NCBI GenBank assembly: GCA_903970355.1 | Contig: CAJCIF010000501.1 | Span: forward strand, 1-6,553 | Direction: 5' to 3' | Source: Actinomycetota bacterium | Lineage (GTDB): Bacteria > Cyanobacteriota > Vampirovibrionia > Obscuribacterales > Obscuribacteraceae | DNA length: 6,553 bases | Shown here: positions 1 through 5,062 of the stretch, one piece after another | Layout: every line of letters begins with the position of its first letter | Numbering within the stretch: position 1 is the first letter of the stretch | Translations under genes and position numbers: made by a program | Notes under the pieces: generated by a model | What the model saw: the letters and a program-made list of their open reading frames with translations, nothing else | Told to the model about the DNA's origin: nothing | Database searches by the model: none

Positions 1-2
1 TT

Positions 3-284
3 TATACACACCACATTCCTGCAACAATTTCGCATCCAATAGACGCACTGAATATGGCTGCGACAAATCCCACTTCAGTTCTAGCCCAAAAGTATGGCGA
101 TGTAGATCCGCATGGGGATGATCCCCACGGCAAAGATTCACACGCCGAATACCACGACAAATATCTGCCGGCTAACGAGGCTACTACTTATCACACACCG
201 TCTGGCGATGTGTACAACGATAAGTACAACAACAGCAGCAGGCCAGTTAAGCCAGCGAATTACTGGGATGACGGCATCAAGTAG
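3..284 (+). CDS. C-terminal part of an unidentified His/Asp/Tyr-rich protein (5' end cut by window edge)
   Basis: The frame is open from the left edge to a TAG at 282-284. The first ATG (position 54) has no Shine-Dalgarno sequence in front of it, and the codons before it are also open and protein-like. I therefore read this as the tail of a longer gene rather than a complete 76-residue protein starting at 54. The visible part is hydrophilic and of low complexity. It contains DPHG-DDPHG and YHDKY/YNDKY repeats, many Asp, His, Tyr and Asn, and no cysteine or hydrophobic segment. Such a tail suggests a disordered, possibly metal-binding or surface-exposed segment, but this is inference. I recognise no family. 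A terminator-like hairpin follows about 110 bases downstream. Alternative: a complete small protein from ATG 54. Confidence 0.5.
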   Translation, partial: YTHHIPATISHPIDALNMAATNPTSVLAQKYGDVDPHGDDPHGKDSHAEYHDKYLPANEATTYHTPSGDVYNDKYNNSSRPVKPANYWDDGIK

Positions 285-312
285 TCAGGCGTTTTGTATC
301 ACATTTTTAAAT

Positions 313-344
313 TAGCGAGGCCGCTGAATAGGCGGGCTCCTACA
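313..344 (-). repeat. Palindromic dispersed repeat, copy 1 (diverged)
   Basis: Read on the minus strand, this begins TGTAGGAGC and ends CGCTA, the same ends as the copies at 914-942 and 1994-2020. Internally, 317-324 (GAGGCCGC) and 332-339 (GCGGGCTC) form 8-bp arms with one mismatch around a 7-base loop. It lies between the first gene and the receiver gene. It may help end transcription of the first gene, but no T-run follows the stem. Confidence 0.4.
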
Positions 345-397
345 GGCTTGCTGACAGATGTTTTTGGGGGACGCTCTGTAGCCTACAAGCGATAAAT

Positions 398-420
398 AGT
401 CGGGTATATACGACTTTTTT
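398..420 (+). terminator. Possible rho-independent terminator
   Basis: AGTCG (398-402) and CGACT (411-415) form a 5-bp stem with an 8-base loop (403-410), followed by a run of T ending at 420. Beyond a T-T mismatch, A/T pairs can extend the stem. The stem is short and AT-biased, so termination would be weak. It would serve the gene ending at 284 and insulate the receiver gene that follows. Confidence 0.4.
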
Positions 421-422
421 GG

Positions 423-454
423 TTGTAACTTTTCCGACCGCATGCTTTTATAGT
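423..454 (+). promoter_or_regulatory. Candidate promoter of the plus-strand receiver gene
   Basis: TTGTAA (423-428) is followed after 18 bases by TTTATA (447-452), overlapping TATAGT (449-454). These are reasonable sigma-70-like -35 and -10 boxes just after the terminator-like hairpin. If they are used, transcription starts near 460. That would exclude the GTG at 453 as the start codon of the next gene and leave ATG 468 or ATG 483. Confidence 0.3.
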
Positions 455-482
455 GAACTGTAGAGACATGCATCGGTTGTCA

Positions 483-902
483 ATGGATTCTAAAAACGCC
501 CGCATTTTAGTCGCTGAAGCTCCCAGTGCCGTCGAACGCTGGCGCGCGATTTTGTCTGGTTATGACATTCTTGTTGCAGAGACTTCAAAGCAAGCGCTTT
601 CTTTGCTTGAGAACAATCATGTTGATCTGATTATCTGTGGTGTGCATTTTGATGATTCACGTGCACTGAATTTGGTGACACAAATCAGAAAGATCAAAGC
701 GAACGAAAAAACTCCCGTTGTGATTGCCAGATTATTGCCGAGCGAATTGAGCAAAATGTTGAAGCAATCCGTCAATGTATTGCAGAACGAATTGGGCATT
801 TCTCGCTACATAGAAATAGAAGAATACGACGGCCGCACTAATCCGGAATCCGCTATGCGCGCTGATCTCGAAGAGTTCTTGCCTGTAACACGCCGGGCGT
901 AA
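483..902 (+). CDS. Degenerate response-regulator receiver domain protein (phosphoacceptor Asp replaced by Gly)
   Basis: This is a single-domain protein of 139 residues with a CheY-like fold pattern. It shows beta1 ILVAEAPS, helix 1, the AETSKQALSLLE stretch typical of receiver helix 2, beta3 DLIICGVHF, helix 3 and beta4 PVVIA. The phosphoacceptor Asp at the end of beta3 is Gly (codon GGT at 639-641). The usual acidic pair after beta1 is reduced to a single Glu, and no beta5 Lys-Pro motif is evident. It should not be phosphorylated in the normal way and probably acts as a protein-interaction domain. There is no DNA-binding or enzymatic output domain. The frame extends to a GTG at 453 and has ATG at 468, none with a good ribosome-binding site. 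I chose 483 because the receiver begins at once (MDSKNARILV). It is convergent with a second degenerate receiver (935-1363). From memory, similar 'CGVHFD' receivers occur in proteobacteria; unverified. Confidence 0.75.
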   Translation: MDSKNARILVAEAPSAVERWRAILSGYDILVAETSKQALSLLENNHVDLIICGVHFDDSRALNLVTQIRKIKANEKTPVVIARLLPSELSKMLKQSVNVLQNELGISRYIEIEEYDGRTNPESAMRADLEEFLPVTRRA

Positions 903-913
903 ATGGCAGCAAA

Positions 914-942
914 TGTAGGGGCGAATTTACGTCCTTACGCTA
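914..942 (+). repeat. Palindromic dispersed repeat, copy 2, hairpin between convergent genes
   Basis: GTAGGGGCG (915-923) and CGTCCTTAC (930-938) pair over nine positions (seven Watson-Crick, two G-U in RNA) around the loop AATTTA. The first 18 bases (912-929) match 1992-2009 at 16 positions, and both copies end in CGCTA. The hairpin fills the 32-base gap between the convergent receiver genes and overlaps the stop codon of the minus-strand one. It could act as a weak bidirectional terminator, although a proper T-run is missing on both sides. Confidence 0.55.
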
Positions 943-1363
943 TCTTTAGATGTCTGCTGAGCATCTGATGCATGTCGCCTAAGGTTATTGGTTTGGCCAA
1001 AAGATCGTCCATTCCAAGTGCAAGGCATCGCTCTTTGTCCCCGCCAGAAGCATGCGCTGTTACACCCACTACAGTTGTGTGCAGGTTTAGTCTCATGTCT
1101 TCTTTGCGAACAAAACGAGTACAAGCTGACCCTGAACAAATAGGCATGCCGCAACCGATTAACACCAGGGCATAGTGGTGTTTTTTCAAAGCTCGAATAG
1201 CCTCTCGGCAGCTTATCACTACATGCGCAGAGAGGCCGAACGTCTGCAATTGCATGAGTGCGATTCGTTGTCCCACTTTGTAATGGTCGACAACCAGGAT
1301 CAGTTGGTCAGGTGTGAAACTTGATGCCGTTGTAGATGCAAGTTTCAGGTGATTGTTTTTCAT
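935..1363 (-). CDS. Degenerate response-regulator receiver domain protein, hybrid-kinase type (phosphoacceptor Asp replaced by Gly)
   Basis: This 142-residue protein is one receiver domain of the type found at the end of hybrid histidine kinases. Beta1 is ILVVDHYKV (residues 22-30) and beta3 is LVLIGCGMP (66-74). The switch Thr lies in VVGVTAHA (T102), followed by the GDKERCLALGMDDLLAKPI signature with conserved Lys124. Family members read LMDCQMP at beta3. Here the Asp is Gly70 (codon on 1154-1156), and the second acidic residue after beta1 is His27. The Thr and Lys switch residues remain. It is therefore a recognisable receiver that cannot accept phosphate at the usual site. It has no output domain. 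It starts two bases after the stop of the 104-residue gene, with GGTGAG (1370-1375) six bases upstream inside that gene's end. The two are surely co-transcribed and perhaps translationally coupled. Confidence 0.85.
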   Translation of the reverse strand: MKNNHLKLASTTASSFTPDQLILVVDHYKVGQRIALMQLQTFGLSAHVVISCREAIRALKKHHYALVLIGCGMPICSGSACTRFVRKEDMRLNLHTTVVGVTAHASGGDKERCLALGMDDLLAKPITLGDMHQMLSRHLKIA

Positions 1364-1365
1364 AG

Positions 1366-1680
1366 TTAACTCACCCGCCTTACATCGCCCATCAACAACT
1401 CAAATCCGAGCGTCTCTGCCACCTTTATAGCATGACTGAGGATGTCATCTTCTTCTATTTGCCAATCATACTCAAATACGCTTGTGCCGCGAGCCATCAA
1501 ATCCTTACAGGGCTTTATTGTCAATTCGCCTGCTGCTTCCTTAACCTTGCACTCAAACTGCCATCTCTGCGAATCTGTTGTATGACAAGGCACGAAGCGA
1601 TCCCAGGTTGAGGGATCGTCAAGCTGTTCGGCAATTAAAAGCCAGTTTTTGGTTGGTGGCTGAAAAAGTCTGATGATCAT
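1366..1680 (-). CDS. Unidentified 104-residue protein, first gene of an operon with a degenerate receiver
   Basis: I do not recognise this family. The protein has no signal peptide or membrane segment and is probably cytoplasmic. It is rich in Trp (four) and has three cysteines (residues 32, 44, 58). The N-terminal half looks like beta strands (WLLIAEQL, RWQFECKVKE, AGELTIKPC). The C-terminal part, DDILSHAIKVAETLGFELLMGDVRRV, looks like a helix and strand. The start is well supported: AGGAG lies at 1689-1693, eight bases before the ATG. The stop is two bases from the start of the receiver gene (935-1363), so the two products probably act together. A guess is that the receiver is its interaction partner. 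The sequence gives no enzymatic motif. Confidence 0.75.
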   Translation of the reverse strand: MIIRLFQPPTKNWLLIAEQLDDPSTWDRFVPCHTTDSQRWQFECKVKEAAGELTIKPCKDLMARGTSVFEYDWQIEEDDILSHAIKVAETLGFELLMGDVRRVS

Positions 1681-1990
1681 GATGTTGTCTCCTGCAAAAG
1701 CTACGGCACACGTGCTTCCGTGCCACTAAATGCGATTGCTTGAAACAACGCCCGGCGTGAAAGCACACGACCGGCGAAAACCCTATTGATTGAGAAGTGC
1801 AGCCGGTCTAAATGTAGACCAGACTACTTGAATATTTGACGGTACCAGCACTAAAAGCTACAGAGGCTGTGCCTGTACACTGAATCGCAACTCGTCGTAT
1901 AACTACGCTTCTCATGTTCGACCAAATAAAATAACTTAGTAAATATTCTACTCTTTTTTTATTTCGGGCACCGTATTTGGTTACCGTAAT
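1681..1990. other. Intergenic region upstream of the 104-residue gene, with small inverted repeats
   Basis: No coding frame is convincing here. The region holds the AGGAG ribosome-binding site (1689-1693, minus strand). A perfect 6-bp hairpin, GGTCTA-AATG-TAGACC, lies at 1805-1820. A 5-bp inverted repeat is seen at 1859-1863/1873-1877 (TACAG/CTGTA), and another at 1705-1709/1720-1724 (GGCAC/GTGCC) in the presumed leader. An AT-rich block spans about 1922-1973. I see no canonical -35/-10 pair on the minus strand, so the promoter cannot be placed. The 1805-1820 palindrome is the best candidate for an operator. Confidence 0.35.
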
Positions 1991-2057
1991 TAATGTAGGG
2001 GCGGCTTTAGCCGCCCGCTAAAATTATTGGGCATGGCAGTGCCATGCCCCTACGTTA
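1991..2057. repeat. Compound palindromic element: outer arms enclosing two hairpins (contains dispersed repeat copy 3)
   Basis: The outer arms TAATGTAGGGGC (1991-2002) and GCCCCTACGTTA (2046-2057) are complementary over 12 bp with one T-G pair. Inside are two perfect hairpins. GGGCGGC-TTTA-GCCGCCC spans 1999-2016, and GGGCATGGC-AGT-GCCATGCCC spans 2029-2049. The left part (1994-2020) matches the repeats at 313-344 and 914-942. The inner hairpins use some outer-arm bases, so outer and inner pairings partly compete. The layout resembles REP/BIME-like or miniature-transposon-like elements. There is no coding capacity. In the minus direction it follows the flavin reductase gene, and after the second hairpin comes AATAATTTTA, so it may terminate that transcript. 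Confidence 0.7.
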
Positions 2058-2171
2058 GCACCGGCGCCAACACGCACCGGTGCCAACACGCACCGGCGCC
2101 AACACGTACCGACGCCAACACCGTCCCGACGCCAACACCGTCCCGACGCCAATACGTCCGGACGTTAACCC
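2058..2171. repeat. Degenerate minisatellite, seven units of 16-17 bp
   Basis: The units follow the pattern GCACCGGCGCCAACAC. They start at 2058, 2074, 2090, 2106, 2122, 2139 and 2156. Units 1 and 3 are identical and unit 2 differs by one base. Units 5 and 6 are 17 bp, begin CGTCCCGACGCC and differ by one base. The last unit has decayed. Several unit cores are themselves palindromic (GCACCGGTGC at 2074-2083, GTCCGGAC at 2156-2163). The array starts at the base after the compound palindrome ends and stops 18 bases before the end of the flavin reductase gene. Open frames across it on both strands are repeat artefacts. Confidence 0.8.
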
Positions 2172-2189
2172 GGTCACCAAGCGAATTTT

Positions 2190-2717
2190 TTAATACTGAA
2201 AGCCGGATTTCCGCAAGTGAACCATTGGTTCGTGTTCGTTGAGGATTGCACCGCCGACTACTTCGGCTGAAACAATTGTGTGGTCGCCGGTCTCCAGGTG
2301 TTTCTTCACCACGCAATTCAAATAGGCAATTGCTTGTGAAAACACCGGGCCATGATCGTTCTTTGGCAATACATCCAAACCGCTGAAACGTTCTTCGCTG
2401 GTCATGTCGGGTTTGGCGAAATTCTTGAAGAGGTCTTTGTTGTCTTTGTGCAGCACGTTCATAACGAAATTACTGCCTTCCGACAATGCGGCGAGAGTAG
2501 GACGGCCATTGCGAACAGCAAGTGTGATCATAGGTGGTTCAAAGGAAGCTTGTGAAACCCAGGTGGCAAGCATTCCATCTCGGGTGCCATTGCGTTCCAT
2601 GGTAGCGACGAAAACGCCACTGGCAATTCTTCCCAGTGCTCGCCCAAGCTGCTCTTTTGCTTCGGCAGCAGGAACTGATGTTTGGCAATTTTCGGCTGTG
2701 GGTTCCATCTTCAACAT
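2190..2717 (-). CDS. Flavin reductase-like FMN-binding split-barrel protein, similar to the reductase module of cyanobacterial flavodiiron proteins
   Basis: This 175-residue soluble protein belongs to the flavin reductase-like (FMN-binding split barrel) family. Members bind FMN or FAD and move electrons from NAD(P)H to flavin or a partner. The diagnostic stretch is ALGRIASGVFVATM (residues 27-40), then GMLATWVSQASFEPP (48-62), a TLAVRNGRPT strand, FVMNVL, AIAYLNCVV (129-137), ETGDHTIVSAEVVGG (142-156) and the end RKSGFQY. This order matches the C-terminal reductase domain of cyanobacterial flavodiiron proteins as I remember it. Here it stands alone, without the metallo-beta-lactamase and flavodoxin domains. 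The start is fixed by AGGAG at 2724-2728, six bases before the ATG. A separate promoter lies upstream. A role in oxygen or peroxide handling is plausible but not shown. The electron partner is unknown. Confidence 0.85.
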   Translation of the reverse strand: MLKMEPTAENCQTSVPAAEAKEQLGRALGRIASGVFVATMERNGTRDGMLATWVSQASFEPPMITLAVRNGRPTLAALSEGSNFVMNVLHKDNKDLFKNFAKPDMTSEERFSGLDVLPKNDHGPVFSQAIAYLNCVVKKHLETGDHTIVSAEVVGGAILNEHEPMVHLRKSGFQY

Positions 2718-2737
2718 GAAAGTCTCCTGGTTGACTC

Positions 2738-2805
2738 GTGCGTCTTATCCGACGCACATCAGATTATACGCAGTTGTATAGGGTTATTGCCTGACAACGT
2801 CGTCA
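2738..2805 (-). promoter_or_regulatory. Promoter and leader of the flavin reductase gene
   Basis: On the minus strand, TATAAT (2763-2768) is a perfect -10 box. No good -35 lies at 16-18 bases. Upstream is a 14-bp near-palindrome, TGACAACGTCGTCA (2792-2805, one mismatched pair), which could be an activator or repressor site. The leader contains a perfect 7-bp hairpin (GTGCGTC/GACGCAC, 2738-2757) ending ten bases before the AGGAG. The absence of a -35 together with an upstream palindrome suggests regulated transcription; this is inference. Confidence 0.35.
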
Positions 2806-2809
2806 AGCT

Positions 2810-4180
2810 TTAGAAAACGAAAAGGGACGCTGCTCTTTGCAGTAAGTTGGGATTGGCTGCACCCTTCCCACCGCCTGGGTTTCCGTCATCGTGTACTTTG
2901 TGGGTGTACCAGGCCATAACCACTTCAGCAAGACGCTTTGAATCATGATGGCTGGCTAACTTTTCGCTCACCAGGGGTTGTTTGATGGCAACAACTCCAA
3001 ATTCCCGCACCCGTTCTGCATCGAACTCAACTGACTCGTAATTAGGTGCCGGTGGTTTGACGACAGTGCTGTTTACAAGAACAGCCTGCAAGAGTTTGTT
3101 TGAAGATTCAGTTTTAGTGCCGGTGTGATCGAGAAGGGCTTGAATATGGTCTCCCACAGTATAGCCATGGGTTTCACCGGGTTGCGTCATGACATTGCAG
3201 ACATACAACTTGCGAGCCGATGATTGACGAACTGCATCAGCAATTCCACTTATTAATAGGTTGGGGATTACAGATGTATAGAGGCTGCCTGGTCCAAGAA
3301 TGATCATGTCTGCGCCGACAATTTTTTCTGTTGCTTCCGGAGTGGCACGCGCAATTGGTTCTGCAGTGAGCTGTTTTATCCGCCCTTCAGATTTACCTAT
3401 ATTGGATTCACCTCTAATGACCGTTCCATCCGCCATTTCGGCAACTAAAGTAAGCGTCGTCAATGTGGAAGGAATAACTTGCCCGCAACTATTCAAAACG
3501 CGGCTTGCCACACGGACTGCTTCCAGCATGTCGCCGCCGGTAATGGCATAAATGGCCGCCAGGAACAAATTGCCGAAGCTATGTCCTTCCAAACCCTGGC
3601 CATTTTTGAAGCGATATCTAAAAAGTTCCGTCACCAGTTTATCTTCATCAGCAAGGGCTGTAATGCAGTTGCGAATGTCACCGGGCGGTAAGATGCCCAG
3701 TTCTTCTCTCAGCCTGCCGGAACTGCCACCGTCATCACCCACTGTCACAATAGCGGTTAAATTATTCGTGTACGCTTTTAACCCACGCAAAAGATTCGAC
3801 AATCCGGTGCCACCACCGATGACGACAATCTTTGGGCCACGGCCAAGTTGATGCCTGCGGAACAGTACATCCGGAATTGCCTCTCTGCCTTCAGGAACAT
3901 AAGCGCCAAGCACAGACTGTGCGATTTTTGCAACAGCAAAGCAAAGGAAAAGGCCACCAGCAGTAATGGCAATGATGCCGCTGTGATGGTGTCCTAAAAA
4001 TTTAGCGGTATCGTGCGTGAAGTCACTGATAAGGTCTATTACTAAGAAGACCGGGTGGACATTCAGTAATTCCAGTACGCCGAAAACAACAAAAAGTACA
4101 CCAAAGACAATCAGCAGAATCCAGCGCTTCAATCCTGGAAGCATTAGACTGCGAAGCCGATTAAATAGGGAGTTCTTCAC
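2810..4180 (-). CDS. yvcK: YvcK/CofD-like protein (gluconeogenesis factor family), membrane-anchored form
   Basis: YvcK-family proteins bind UDP-sugars, and in Firmicutes and actinobacteria they control carbon flow into cell-wall precursors. They share the fold of the CofD transferase. Conserved signatures are intact: VVIGGGTGLSNLLRGLK (residues 119-135), VGDDGGSSGRLREE (147-160), PPGDIRNCI (165-173), GHSFGNL (199-205), ILGPGSLYTSVIPN (294-307) and VMTQPGETHGYT (330-341). The roughly 110 residues before the core hold a basic start, a strong hydrophobic segment (about 18-40, possibly continuing to 50) and a second one (about 67-92). This looks membrane-anchored, as in cyanobacterial homologues and unlike the soluble B. 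subtilis protein. A Gly-rich tail follows residue 430. The start is GTG, overlapping the RapZ-like stop in GTGA (4177-4180), so translational coupling is likely. ATG 4144 is an alternative start. It is probably the last gene of the def operon. Confidence 0.93.
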   Translation of the reverse strand: MKNSLFNRLRSLMLPGLKRWILLIVFGVLFVVFGVLELLNVHPVFLVIDLISDFTHDTAKFLGHHHSGIIAITAGGLFLCFAVAKIAQSVLGAYVPEGREAIPDVLFRRHQLGRGPKIVVIGGGTGLSNLLRGLKAYTNNLTAIVTVGDDGGSSGRLREELGILPPGDIRNCITALADEDKLVTELFRYRFKNGQGLEGHSFGNLFLAAIYAITGGDMLEAVRVASRVLNSCGQVIPSTLTTLTLVAEMADGTVIRGESNIGKSEGRIKQLTAEPIARATPEATEKIVGADMIILGPGSLYTSVIPNLLISGIADAVRQSSARKLYVCNVMTQPGETHGYTVGDHIQALLDHTGTKTESSNKLLQAVLVNSTVVKPPAPNYESVEFDAERVREFGVVAIKQPLVSEKLASHHDSKRLAEVVMAWYTHKVHDDGNPGGGKGAANPNLLQRAASLFVF

Positions 4181-4695
4181 TGGATAGGTTCGCTCGCAAT
4201 TCCGGGAAAAGGTTCAGAGGTCACATTATCAGCGCCTAGCTCGCGATGGCTTACTTTAATAATATAGTCAGGCAGTTTTTTTTGCAGTTCTCGCGCCAGG
4301 TGTTCCGCTATCGAAACGGATCGATGCTGACCACCGGTGCAGCCAAGCGCAACAGAATATTGATTGATTTCCTGCAAAGCGAGTTCGGGTAAAAGCCGCT
4401 CCAGGAGCCGAATGCAGTCAGCCGAGAAAGTTTGAGCGAGTGGTTGTCCCAAGACGTAGTCCTGCACTCGTTTTTCAAGACCATTGAGCGGACGAAGCTC
4501 TTCAACCCAATACGGATTTTGCAAGAATCTTACGTCGTACAGCATGTTTGCATACGGCGGAGAGCCTTCTTTGTAGCCGAAAGACATTATATTGACAGTG
4601 AAAGCACCAACATTTTTTCCTAATGATTTCGCCGGGCTATGATCTTCAAGACCATCAGCGGGCGATTTATTTGGAACTGAATGATTGGTAGCCAT
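4177..4695 (-). CDS. Stand-alone RapZ C-terminal domain protein (lacks the P-loop kinase-like half)
   Basis: Full RapZ/YvcJ proteins have about 285 residues: a P-loop nucleotide-binding half and a C-terminal half that binds glucosamine-6-phosphate and regulatory RNA in E. coli. This 172-residue protein has only the second half. It shows VNIMSFGYKEGSPPYANMLY (34-53), DVRFLQNPYWVEELRPLNGL (54-73) and VALGCTGGQHRSVSIAEHLA (115-134), which carries the conserved GCTGG-HRS pocket (Cys119, His124, Arg125), then SHREL near the end. The first 30 residues are a polar linker with no Walker A motif. No remnant of the missing half lies upstream, because a different intact gene sits there. The ATG is three bases after the preceding stop with no clear ribosome-binding site, so coupling is likely. 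It overlaps yvcK by four bases, mirroring the yvcJ-yvcK pairing of Firmicutes. Confidence 0.9.
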   Translation of the reverse strand: MATNHSVPNKSPADGLEDHSPAKSLGKNVGAFTVNIMSFGYKEGSPPYANMLYDVRFLQNPYWVEELRPLNGLEKRVQDYVLGQPLAQTFSADCIRLLERLLPELALQEINQYSVALGCTGGQHRSVSIAEHLARELQKKLPDYIIKVSHRELGADNVTSEPFPGIASEPIQ

Positions 4696-4698
4696 AAG

Positions 4699-5043
4699 TC
4701 ACGATTTTATCTGCATGAGCGGACCGGCATCCTTCTTTTCTTTGGCCGGTGCAACTTGTGCAGTCCATCCTTTGAACGATTTGTCTTTCAAAACTTGTTG
4801 TAGTGAATGCGCACTGCAAAGTTGAAAAACCCATCCGTCTGCGATTGCAAATTCTGCAATTGCGTAACCGCAGAGCTGACAAGTTAGCACATTTCCAGCA
4901 GCCGATCTAACTGGATGCAATTCCATACCCTCTGATCGATATTTATCGATAAACGACTCGATTGACTGAGAAGAAAAACGTCTCTTCAGTCCAAGGAAGT
5001 AATGGCAAAGAAAGGTCCAGGTATCACGCCGTGTAAAGGGCAT
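4699..5043 (-). CDS. Unidentified 114-residue protein with a CX2C...CX2H zinc-site-like motif
   Basis: I do not recognise this family. A basic, hydrophobic N-terminus (residues 1-23) is followed by a short helix (SIESFIDKYRSEGMEL), then CQLCGYAIAEF (55-65) and FQLCSAH (73-79). Cys55, Cys58, Cys76 and His79 form a CX2C-X17-CX2H arrangement typical of small zinc-binding folds. The tail is Lys-rich and polar. No signal peptide is convincing. The ATG at 5043 lies 19 bases after the def stop with only a weak GAG upstream. ATG 4926 (residue 40) would keep the whole cysteine motif and is an alternative start. It sits between def and the rapZ-like gene with tiny gaps, so it is very likely co-transcribed. 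Metal binding is inferred from cysteine spacing only. Confidence 0.7.
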   Translation of the reverse strand: MPFTRRDTWTFLCHYFLGLKRRFSSQSIESFIDKYRSEGMELHPVRSAAGNVLTCQLCGYAIAEFAIADGWVFQLCSAHSLQQVLKDKSFKGWTAQVAPAKEKKDAGPLMQIKS

Positions 5044-5062
5044 TTAGTTTTCTCGAAAGGGG

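Noticed and set aside
112..315. Second frame overlapping the first gene
   Set aside because: It gives a Thr/Ile-rich shadow of the His/Asp-rich frame. Neither has a ribosome-binding site, but the first is open to the window edge.
453..482. GTG at 453 or ATG at 468 as start of the plus-strand receiver
   Set aside because: No ribosome-binding site supports them, the GTG overlaps a -10-like box, and the receiver fold starts right after ATG 483. Not firmly excluded.
2058..2171. CRISPR array
   Set aside because: The units are contiguous 16-17-bp tandem repeats without spacers, and no cas genes are present.
2027..2316. Open frames across the tandem repeat on both strands
   Set aside because: Their sequence is translated minisatellite (Thr/Pro or Val/Gly runs), without ribosome-binding sites, and they partly overlap the flavin reductase gene.
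2404..2781. Plus-strand 125-residue frame opposite the flavin reductase
   Set aside because: It is antisense to a clear family protein and has no family resemblance of its own.
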